In this document: positions 1-5,631 of the stretch, piece after piece
Numbering within the stretch: position 1 is the first letter of the stretch
Layout: each line of letters starts with the position of its first letter
Source: Paraprevotella sp.
GTDB lineage: Bacteria; Bacteroidota; Bacteroidia; Bacteroidales; Bacteroidaceae
DNA: 5,631 nucleotides
Direction: 5' to 3'
Assembly (NCBI GenBank): GCA_017630975.1
Contig: JAGBUF010000185.1
Coordinates: 1-5,631 of the forward strand
Position numbers and translations under genes: made by a program
The notes under the pieces: model-generated
What the model saw: only the letters and a program-made list of their open reading frames with translations
Databases searched by the model: none
Told to the model about the DNA's origin: nothing

Positions 1-336
1 ATGTTCAAGGCATTGCGTATGAATCGATTCGCTTCGGCAGTTATGTATGTATTGCGTGAGGTGTTTGCCCTTGAGGAAGAATACTTCCTTTTACAACCTT
101 CGGAGGAATATGGCGCAAAATTGTTGCGTGAAGTGATGTTAGCGGGTAATTTTGGACATCATGATACACGTATCCGTCACAAGGCAGGAGAGACAGTATT
201 TCATCGTTTCTGTCGTAAGGTGTTCCGTAATGGAGATTTTTTGACTGACTATCCGAGTGAGGTAATATGGTCGCCGCTTTTTAAGATGTGGCATTATACT
301 TGGCGATTTATCAATGGTTATTTGCCGAAACGCTGA
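1..336 (+). CDS. NTP_transf_5-like nucleotidyltransferase family protein, C-terminal fragment
   Basis: This is the C-terminal end (111 codons, TGA at 334-336) of a protein that resembles the uncharacterised NTP_transf_5 family common in Bacteroidetes. What supports this is the string of family-style blocks: NRFASAVMYVLREVF near residues 8-22, the LAGNFGHHD block near 47-55, and the closing SPLFKMWHYTWR block near 91-102. The frame is open from base 1. The ATG at base 1 is probably an internal methionine, because family members are several hundred residues long and the nucleotidyl-transfer motifs expected near the N-terminus are absent here. The substrate of the family is not established. The tail is basic and aromatic, with no obvious membrane segment. 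It runs towards the minus-strand cytidylyltransferase gene, with 13 bases between the stops, so it is not co-transcribed with the other genes. The family call is from recalled sequence similarity, not a search. Confidence 0.75.
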   Translation: MFKALRMNRFASAVMYVLREVFALEEEYFLLQPSEEYGAKLLREVMLAGNFGHHDTRIRHKAGETVFHRFCRKVFRNGDFLTDYPSEVIWSPLFKMWHYTWRFINGYLPKR

Positions 337-349
337 TAGCTTTTCACGA

Positions 350-1075
350 CTATTGTTCCTGACGATAGGCCAAGATGGCTTTTAAGGTCTCAATGTCTTC
401 CGGGTGTGTAATTTTAAAATTCAATTCGCTACCGGAAGAGATGAAGAGAGGTTTTTCGGGGTATATTTCGCGAACCAATGTAAATAGGGATTGAGAGGTT
501 GGGATTCCCAATTCATCTGCTCTGCGGAAAAAATCATTCAGTTCATGTAAAGGGAATGTCTGTGGTGTCTGTGCTCGGAATAATGTTTCACGTGGCAGGT
601 GGTCTTCGGAACAAATACCATCATGACTCACCATATATGCTTCGTTGCTGCGGATAGCGGTAATGGCATTGCCGTACGTGTGACATGTTCTGATGTTTTG
701 AGTGATGATATCCGAACTTATCAAAGGGCGAACGGCTTCATGTACAAGGATGAACGGATTCTCTTCGTTCTTGAAGGAACCGGATAATCCATTGATGCCA
801 TTACGAAGAGAGTCATAACTAGTCTCGCCGGCAGGGAAAATATCCGTAAATTTATCGATATGTGCAGTCTGTGCGTGCTGGATGACAAATGATTCCCATT
901 CGGGAGCGCAAACCACATAAATCTGGTCTATCATTTCATGTTGCTGAAATGTGCGCATCGTATGCAGAATGACAGGTATTCCGTCAATCTCCATGAATTG
1001 CTTGGGCCGATTGCTGTGCATACGTTGTCCGCATCCCCCGGCCAATAACATGACGATGTGTTTTGTCTTATTCAT
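350..1075 (-). CDS. IspD/TarI-family cytidylyltransferase (CTP:alcohol-phosphate), probably not canonical IspD
   Basis: This 241-residue cytosolic protein has the length and motif order of IspD/TarI enzymes, which join CTP to a sugar- or polyol-phosphate to give a CDP-alcohol plus pyrophosphate. Visible motifs are the CTP loop LAGGCGQRM (11-19, R18) with PKQ following (K25), the DSLRNGI block (88-94), VHEAVRP (111-117), R162 just before QTPQTF (169-174), and NFKITHPEDI (219-228, K221). K25, R18, R162, T170 and K221 match catalytic or binding positions of E. coli IspD. Two positions differ. The usual Asp of VHDA is Glu113, and the usual TDE loop after QTPQ reads TSQ (193-195). These changes and the neighbour gene argue that the substrate may not be methylerythritol phosphate. 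Its ATG overlaps the 3' end of the CDP-alcohol transferase gene by 8 bases (ATGAATAA), and no strong ribosome site precedes it, which suggests translational coupling. A housekeeping ispD role cannot be excluded from this window. Confidence 0.88.
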   Translation of the reverse strand: MNKTKHIVMLLAGGCGQRMHSNRPKQFMEIDGIPVILHTMRTFQQHEMIDQIYVVCAPEWESFVIQHAQTAHIDKFTDIFPAGETSYDSLRNGINGLSGSFKNEENPFILVHEAVRPLISSDIITQNIRTCHTYGNAITAIRSNEAYMVSHDGICSEDHLPRETLFRAQTPQTFPLHELNDFFRRADELGIPTSQSLFTLVREIYPEKPLFISSGSELNFKITHPEDIETLKAILAYRQEQ

Positions 1076-2009
1076 GTTCTATCTCATGGGTGAATTGTTC
1101 ACAGAATGTTTCATGTCTGTGTATGGTATAGTATCGTAAGACTTCAAGAACGAATATTTCAAAAATGAAAAAGAGCCATGGCATGTTGATGAACAGAGAT
1201 AAGAACAAGACGCCAACGCGAGTGTCAAATGTGAGGATATTGGTGTATTTCATCAGCGGAAGGCTGACAGTACGGAAACGACTCCTTATATCTTGAGGAA
1301 TATTGTTTCCGAAATGCTCTTGTAATACTGTATAGAAACGTTGGAATTTAGGTGACATCTTTTCCTGGCTATGTGTGTAACCGATGTAGAAGAACAAATA
1401 GATTTTATGGAACCACTCTTTTTTATTCCAAGGGAGTGAGAGCATCAAGGCACGTTCCTGGTCGTAACGTGTCAGTTCACTGCCTTCTGCACCCTTTAAG
1501 AAATATAGGTGAATATTGCGGTAGTAATCTGCAATGGCACATTGTTTGGCGTGGCAGTGGAATCCGGAGAATGCGGCAATCAGCCAAATCCAGATGCCCC
1601 AAGGTGCTCCCCAAGGTGCTATTTCGGGGGTAAGACGCAAGCAGATAAAGAAATAGATGGAAAAGAACCATACGTCACCGGCAAACCCATCAAGCACTCT
1701 TCCGATAAGTGTCTTTTGTCCTGTCATACGTGCCAACTGCCCATCGGCGCAATCAAACCAATTGGCCCAAATGAGGAAAAACATACCGATGAGGTTCATG
1801 TAGATATCCTTGAACCAGAAGAAATAACCTGCCATCGCACCGATGACGATGGAAACAAGGGTGATGGCAATCGGATGTATGTGTAGTTTCTTGAAAAGTA
1901 AAGCCCAAAGATAACCGGGAGTACGTGTGACATAAATTTCAAACGGTCCTTCAGTATCTTCAGATTTCAATGTACTCAATATGCGTTCTTTCAGTGAAAA
2001 TCGTTTCAT
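1068..2009 (-). CDS. CDP-alcohol phosphatidyltransferase family integral membrane protein
   Basis: This 313-residue inner-membrane enzyme belongs to the CDP-alcohol phosphatidyltransferase family, which transfers a phospho-alcohol from a CDP-linked donor to a second alcohol and releases CMP. The signature is clear: D86-x2-D89-G90-x2-A93-R94, then G103 and D107. The fourth Asp, expected at 111, is Gly, and an Asp follows at 112. A family-like segment IHPIAITLVS (44-53) opens the first membrane helix. Membrane segments are likely near 46-66, 71-87, 112-127, 136-152 and 260-295. Between about 156 and 258 lies an unusually long, mostly polar stretch that simple ~200-residue family members lack. 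The final bases overlap the IspD-like gene, whose product could supply the CDP-alcohol. Upstream is a 137-base gap after the LtaS-like gene, so it may have its own promoter, though none is convincing. The start is the ATG at 2009. The substrate is unknown. Confidence 0.9.
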   Translation of the reverse strand: MKRFSLKERILSTLKSEDTEGPFEIYVTRTPGYLWALLFKKLHIHPIAITLVSIVIGAMAGYFFWFKDIYMNLIGMFFLIWANWFDCADGQLARMTGQKTLIGRVLDGFAGDVWFFSIYFFICLRLTPEIAPWGAPWGIWIWLIAAFSGFHCHAKQCAIADYYRNIHLYFLKGAEGSELTRYDQERALMLSLPWNKKEWFHKIYLFFYIGYTHSQEKMSPKFQRFYTVLQEHFGNNIPQDIRSRFRTVSLPLMKYTNILTFDTRVGVLFLSLFINMPWLFFIFEIFVLEVLRYYTIHRHETFCEQFTHEIEHE

Positions 2010-2146
2010 GTGTTTTTGAATATACGTGATACGCTACTGTTTAAATGTGATGCAATATTCGCAAAAAAAAGTGAGATGTGCAACATGTTGAATCCAACAA
2101 GAGGAGAAAAGCAAGGTTTTATCTCTCCATGAAGGGCTGACAACAT
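2010..2146 (-). other. 137-base gap with overlapping inverted repeats and T-tract
   Basis: This is the largest gap in the window, between the stop of the LtaS-like gene and the ATG of the CDP-alcohol transferase gene. It contains a perfect 10-base palindrome CAACATGTTG at 2081-2090. The right half of that palindrome can instead pair with CAACA at 2095-2099 across a 4-base loop. Read on the minus strand, an 8-base T-tract (2063-2070) follows these arms, but 10 or more bases separate it from them, so this is not a classic intrinsic terminator. A second, bulged stem (GGAGA with TCTCC, about 2103-2128) lies just after the LtaS-like stop. No convincing Bacteroides-type promoter (TTTG with TAnnTTTG about 20 bases on) is visible. 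The gap may separate two transcripts or regulate read-through. Both ideas are inference. Confidence 0.3.
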
Positions 2147-3979
2147 TTATAATTCTCCTAAATGGTCGTATGAGGTCTGCAGAATGGCCTTTCCCCTTTC
2201 TTCCCTGTGATGGTTGGTTTGAGGCTTTTCGTAGACAGCTCTTTTGGCCACGTTGTCATAAATGGTTACTCCGGTACTGTCCATAAACATAAAACCATCA
2301 TTATAGCTGGAGTATGCAAAGGGGTAGACATATTTCTCGGAGAAGATGTTACGGCTGTATCTGAATTCCTGATGCTGGATTCCTAATTGTCCAAGAAGGG
2401 TTGCCGGAAAATCGCTTTGGTTCATCAGGGTGGAGATGACCATAGGAGTCTTAATCGCCCCTCCTAACCACAACATTGGGATATGGTAAAATGCCGGTGA
2501 GGTGGTGTTGAGAGTTGGTAAACTACCGTGGTCCGGAATGCAAATCACCAAAAGATTTTCCCATACGGAGAGACGTTTTAATTTGTTGATAAAATCTCCC
2601 AAACAATAATCGGTATATGCAAAAGCATTTTGGCGTTTGTTCTCTAAACGTTGGTAGGGAACTTCAAAGGGTTCATGGCTACTGAGTGTCAAAAGGGTGG
2701 TGTGCCATAATTGCTCCTTTGGGCGGGTTTGAATCATATCCAACACTTTTTGGAACGCATATTCATCCTGTGCCCCCCAAGAGGAGGAGTTGCGTTCCGA
2801 CAAACTAAAATGCGTATCGTATGTCAATTGTTGATAGCCGGTGGTGGTGAAGTAACTCTTCATGTTGGTGAAATTGATGTCGCCTCCGTATACAAAATCG
2901 GTTTGATAGCCATTACGGACAAGTGATGCGGCAATGCCCGGCAATTTTCCGGATTTTGCGGGGATTTTCATGATAGAGGTAGTGGGGTAGCTGACATGTC
3001 CGCTGAGTGCACTGACCAATCCTCTGTCAGTACGGAAACTGTTGGCATAAACTTGTTCAAAAAAGATACCTTCTTTGATGAGGCTTTCAAAATGGGGGGC
3101 AACGTCAGGGATGCCTCCCAAATTGGCAATGTTGTTTCCGCCAAATCCTTCAAGGAGAATCAAAAGAATATTCGGACGTTTGTTTTTCAATAATTCCGTG
3201 GTACAATCCTCTGTGTCTTGTGGGTACAAGTCCGCATATAATGCTGCTCTTTTGTCCTCCTCCAGAAAATTGTATTTTTTTGAGAAATCTTCCGTTTTTC
3301 TCCAAGAATAGATGAGATTGAAAGCCGGATTGATGGCTGTATGGTTCAGATAGGTGTTCTCGCTGAAATAGGCGCTGCCAATATTCATGGTTGAACGTCC
3401 AATTCCTCCTCTGATGGCAAAGAAAATCAATCCTCCTATGAAAATGAATGTGAGATGATATCCGATTTGTTTCAGGTGGAATGCAAGAGGTGGAAATTTT
3501 TTGGGTTTGAGAATAGTCAGTATCCAAGCAAAAAGAATGGTGAAAACAAGTGTCCATATAACGCGGCAAGCGATATAGCCTCCATCTACACTCGCCAATG
3601 CCTGTTTGGGCGAGTCTATATAGTTGAAGATTGTGGCGTCCAATTTGAATTTCCAAAAAGAATAAAGAGACGTGTCAACGACACAAATCGTGGAAAGCAA
3701 GAGAGCGACAAGTATGTAATATGGTCGTAGAATCAATTGGTGGTTGCACTTTTTGAAACATACGCTGAACCATACCACAAGAAAAGGAAGGACAATTAGG
3801 TAACCGCTGGTCGCCATATCCAATCCCAATCCATGCCATAAGGCATCCGTAAGATCACAAACGGACAAAGGGGTGGTTGAACTCCCTATATTGACATAGA
3901 AAAATAAGATTTTCTGTAGGGCGAAAAAGAAGAGGAAGATGATAAATAATCGAAGTAAATAAAAAATGCGCTTTTTCAT
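2147..3979 (-). CDS. LtaS-like membrane sulfatase-fold phosphotransferase
   Basis: This predicted 610-residue protein has the architecture of the lipoteichoic acid synthase/OpgB-type group: about five N-terminal membrane helices (near 5-28, 58-77, 86-106, 137-157 and 173-191), then a sulfatase-fold domain from about 268 that would face the periplasm. Active-site residues are visible in order: E277 in LLEGFGG, T317 in FRTDRG as the likely nucleophile, H435 in SSHEPF, and D483-H484 in PDHGS, matching the metal site and nucleophile of LtaS. The WGAQDEYAF block (401-409) also fits. Such enzymes move phosphoglycerol or a similar head group from a lipid to an acceptor outside the membrane. Substrate-contacting Trp and Arg of LtaS seem replaced near 366-374, so the donor may differ. 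The ATG at 3979 is preferred: it begins with MKKR directly before the first helix and lies 23 bases after the rnhA stop. An in-frame ATG at 4039 would add 20 polar residues and overlap rnhA. A Gram-negative host makes true lipoteichoic acid unlikely. Confidence 0.9.
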   Translation of the reverse strand: MKKRIFYLLRLFIIFLFFFALQKILFFYVNIGSSTTPLSVCDLTDALWHGLGLDMATSGYLIVLPFLVVWFSVCFKKCNHQLILRPYYILVALLLSTICVVDTSLYSFWKFKLDATIFNYIDSPKQALASVDGGYIACRVIWTLVFTILFAWILTILKPKKFPPLAFHLKQIGYHLTFIFIGGLIFFAIRGGIGRSTMNIGSAYFSENTYLNHTAINPAFNLIYSWRKTEDFSKKYNFLEEDKRAALYADLYPQDTEDCTTELLKNKRPNILLILLEGFGGNNIANLGGIPDVAPHFESLIKEGIFFEQVYANSFRTDRGLVSALSGHVSYPTTSIMKIPAKSGKLPGIAASLVRNGYQTDFVYGGDINFTNMKSYFTTTGYQQLTYDTHFSLSERNSSSWGAQDEYAFQKVLDMIQTRPKEQLWHTTLLTLSSHEPFEVPYQRLENKRQNAFAYTDYCLGDFINKLKRLSVWENLLVICIPDHGSLPTLNTTSPAFYHIPMLWLGGAIKTPMVISTLMNQSDFPATLLGQLGIQHQEFRYSRNIFSEKYVYPFAYSSYNDGFMFMDSTGVTIYDNVAKRAVYEKPQTNHHREERGKAILQTSYDHLGEL

Positions 3980-4002
3980 GGCATGGATTTTATAAGTGTT
4001 GA

Positions 4003-4674
4003 TTATTTTCTGCCGAAATCTGCCGGTATCTCTCCCCATTTCTCAGTTTCCCATTTGATGATATGGGTGTTATATATATTGTTTTTCAACCAATACTCCG
4101 CACGTTCAATGGTTTTGAACAGTTCTTCAGTTTTGGCATTTCGTTCCAATTTTGTCTTACAGCATTTCTTCCTCACCCATAAGATAGCATTGCGACTATC
4201 CGAATAAATCGGCATACTGATGCCTTTTTGTTTCATCAATGCTAGTCCGTGGACGATAGCGAGGAATTCTCCGATGTTGTTGGTGCCATGTATGGGACCG
4301 AAGTGGAAAACTTCTTCACCGGTGCGTAGGTAAACTCCGCGGTATTCCATGGGACCAGGGTTGCCGCTACATGCCGCATCTACAGCCAATGCTTCGGCTT
4401 GAACTTCAAGTGGGAGTGGCAGAACGGTGTCTTGGCGATAGTCGGGCACATCCTTGAGCGGACAAGAACGGGAGGTTTCGCCTTCATGACGTTCTTTTTT
4501 GTTAATATATAAATAAGGTGAAGAGTTGTAAGCTTCGGTTGCTTCTTCTTCTGTGTCGAAAGATTTGTAGATGGCACCTTCAAATCCGTTGATTTGGAGT
4601 TTGCAGTCTGTCCATGAGGTGTATATCCCGGGATGGACTCCGTGCCATACTACATAATATTTCTGTTTAGCCAT
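4003..4674 (-). CDS. rnhA: Ribonuclease H with N-terminal hybrid-binding domain
   Basis: This 223-residue protein cleaves the RNA strand of RNA-DNA hybrids, helping to remove R-loops and primers in the cytoplasm. Residues 4-50 match the small RNHI_N (caulimovirus viroplasmin-like) hybrid-binding domain, with YYVVWHGVHPGIYTSW and the FDTEEEATEAY block. A polar linker (about 55-92) joins it to the type 1 RNase H domain. All four metal-binding acids are present: D99 in VDAACSGNPG, E136 in NNIGEFLAI, D159 in YSDSRNAI and D219 in IPADFGRK near the end. This layout is usual in Bacteroidetes and in Firmicutes RNase HI with the extra domain. The gene starts 15 bases after the argS stop and ends 23 bases before the LtaS-like start, so it probably shares a transcript with at least argS. 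Nothing is odd or truncated. The symbol follows function; some annotations use another rnh letter. Confidence 0.95.
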   Translation of the reverse strand: MAKQKYYVVWHGVHPGIYTSWTDCKLQINGFEGAIYKSFDTEEEATEAYNSSPYLYINKKERHEGETSRSCPLKDVPDYRQDTVLPLPLEVQAEALAVDAACSGNPGPMEYRGVYLRTGEEVFHFGPIHGTNNIGEFLAIVHGLALMKQKGISMPIYSDSRNAILWVRKKCCKTKLERNAKTEELFKTIERAEYWLKNNIYNTHIIKWETEKWGEIPADFGRK

Positions 4675-4689
4675 AACAATAGTGGCTCA

Positions 4690-5631
4690 TTACATGCGCT
4701 CCGGAACTTCAATTCCTAACAGCCCCATACCGGTGCGTATCACCTTGCTGACACTTTCAGAGAGTACCAGACGGAACATTTTCTTGCTTTCATCTTCTTC
4801 GCGAAGGATGCTGAAGTCATGATAGAATTGGTTGTATTCCTTCACCAACTCGTAGCAGTAGTTGGCGATACAACTTGGGTTGTAGTCATTGCCGGCTTGT
4901 TTCACCACGTTCGGGAATTCGGATAACATCTGGATCAAACCAATTTCTTTTTCGCTGATGCCTGTTACGTTCAACAAGGTTTCAGGTATTGTTATGCCAC
5001 TTTCATTGGCCTTGCGGAGAATGGAGCGGATACGTGCGTAAGTGTACTGTATGAACGGACCGGTATTACCGTTGAAATCAATACTTTCTTCCGGATTGAA
5101 GAGCATATTCTTGCGGGCATCTACTTTGAGGATAAAGTATTTTAATGCGCCCAACCCTACGATGCGTGCGATTTCTTGTGCTTCCTCTTCGGTAATATCT
5201 GTCAATTTATTGATTTTATCTTCAGACATGGTCTTTGCACTACCAATCATCTCTGCTACTAAATCATCTGCATCTACGACAGTACCTTCTCTACTTTTCA
5301 TTTTACCATTTGGCAATTCCACCATACCATAGGAGAAGTGAACAAGGCTCTTACCCCATTCAAAACCTAATTTGTCCAAAAGGATAGACAATACTTGGAA
5401 ATGATAATTTTGCTCGTTTCCAACGACGTATATCATCTTGTCGATAGGGTAGTCAATGAAACGCAGTTTGGCAGTACCGATGTCCTGAGTCATGTATACT
5501 GATGTTCCGTCTGAGCGGAGCAATAATTTCTCGTCCAATCCTTCGGTTGTCAGATCTGCCCAGACAGAGCCATCTTCCTTTTTGAAGAAGAACCCTTTCT
5601 CCAAACCCTCCAATACCTTTTCTTTTCCTTC
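4690..5631 (-). CDS. argS: Arginyl-tRNA synthetase, C-terminal part (5' end outside window)
   Basis: These 313 codons encode the C-terminal half of arginyl-tRNA synthetase, which attaches arginine to tRNA-Arg in the cytoplasm. The frame is open to the right edge of the window, so the start and the HIGH-like motif lie beyond it. The last codons at the edge read EGKEKVLEGLEKG, so a TTG at 5613 is not the start. Visible catalytic-domain blocks are the YMTQDIGTAKLR segment, the VVGNEQNYHFQ segment and the KMKSREG signature loop (lysine codon at 5304), a form of KMSKS. After about fragment residue 190 comes the DALR anticodon-binding domain, starting at FIQYTYARIRSILRKA and ending in the family-typical LGIEVPERM, then TAA. 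It is the most upstream gene visible in the minus-strand run and is followed closely by rnhA. It is a housekeeping gene and marks the locus as core chromosome. Confidence 0.97.
   Translation of the reverse strand, partial: EGKEKVLEGLEKGFFFKKEDGSVWADLTTEGLDEKLLLRSDGTSVYMTQDIGTAKLRFIDYPIDKMIYVVGNEQNYHFQVLSILLDKLGFEWGKSLVHFSYGMVELPNGKMKSREGTVVDADDLVAEMIGSAKTMSEDKINKLTDITEEEAQEIARIVGLGALKYFILKVDARKNMLFNPEESIDFNGNTGPFIQYTYARIRSILRKANESGITIPETLLNVTGISEKEIGLIQMLSEFPNVVKQAGNDYNPSCIANYCYELVKEYNQFYHDFSILREEDESKKMFRLVLSESVSKVIRTGMGLLGIEVPERM

Noticed and set aside
350..383. Possible bidirectional terminator between the two convergent genes: an imperfect stem at 350-368 and a short GCC/GGC stem followed by TTTT at 369-383.
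   Set aside because: The stems are only 3-5 clean pairs and lie within the cytidylyltransferase coding end. The first stem has no T-run. Too weak to annotate.
1068..1075. The 8-base overlap as a possible frameshift or gene fusion between the transferase and the cytidylyltransferase.
   Set aside because: Each protein has full family length, its own start or stop, and complete motifs. The overlap ATGAATAA is a normal stop-start arrangement.
1509..1886. A 125-codon plus-strand open frame.
   Set aside because: It lies wholly antisense to the motif-bearing CDP-alcohol transferase gene and its translation shows no recognisable family. It is a shadow frame.
2010..2060. A Bacteroides-type promoter before the CDP-alcohol transferase gene: TTTA near 2044 with TATATTCA close to the ATG.
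   Set aside because: The TATATTCA box ends only a few bases before the start codon, the upstream box matches three of four bases, and the spacing is off. Not supportable.
3150..3656. A 168-codon minus-strand open frame.
   Set aside because: It is in another frame inside the LtaS-like gene, whose own frame has membrane helices and catalytic motifs. Its translation is rich in Ser, His and Arg with no family signal.
5042..5332. A 96-codon plus-strand open frame near the right edge.
   Set aside because: It is antisense to conserved argS coding sequence, including the KMKSR loop, and is a shadow of it.

Overview
The window reads as ordinary chromosomal DNA from a member of the Bacteroidales, most likely Bacteroides or a close relative. 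This is inferred from protein style: an RNase H with an N-terminal hybrid-binding domain, an arginyl-tRNA synthetase with a KMKSR signature, an NTP_transf_5-type protein, few clear Shine-Dalgarno sequences, and a moderately AT-rich composition. No mobile element, tRNA, rRNA or CRISPR array is visible. Coding density is very high and no gene-free stretch exceeds 137 bases.

Layout. Positions 1-336 (+) hold the C-terminal end of an NTP_transf_5-like protein, cut by the left edge. It converges on a set of five minus-strand genes, with only 13 bases between the two stop codons. In transcription order, right to left, these are: the C-terminal 313 residues of argS (4690-5631, 5' end outside the window); rnhA for RNase H (4003-4674), 15 bases after argS; an LtaS/sulfatase-fold membrane phosphotransferase (2147-3979), 23 bases later; a 137-base gap with small inverted repeats and a T-tract; a CDP-alcohol phosphatidyltransferase (1068-2009); and an IspD/TarI-family cytidylyltransferase (350-1075) that overlaps the preceding gene by 8 bases.

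How they may work together. The last three minus-strand genes suggest a head-group pathway. The cytidylyltransferase would activate a polyol or alcohol phosphate with CTP. The membrane CDP-alcohol transferase would transfer the phospho-alcohol from, or onto, the CDP-activated compound at the inner membrane. The LtaS-like enzyme could then move a phospho-alcohol from a lipid to an acceptor in the periplasm. All three depart from textbook residues: the fourth Asp of the CDP-alcohol motif is shifted by one residue, the IspD VHDA motif is VHEA and its TDE loop is TSQ, and two phosphoglycerol-contacting residues of LtaS appear to be replaced. This fits a non-standard substrate, but no substrate can be named from sequence alone. 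argS and rnhA look like housekeeping neighbours with no evident functional tie.
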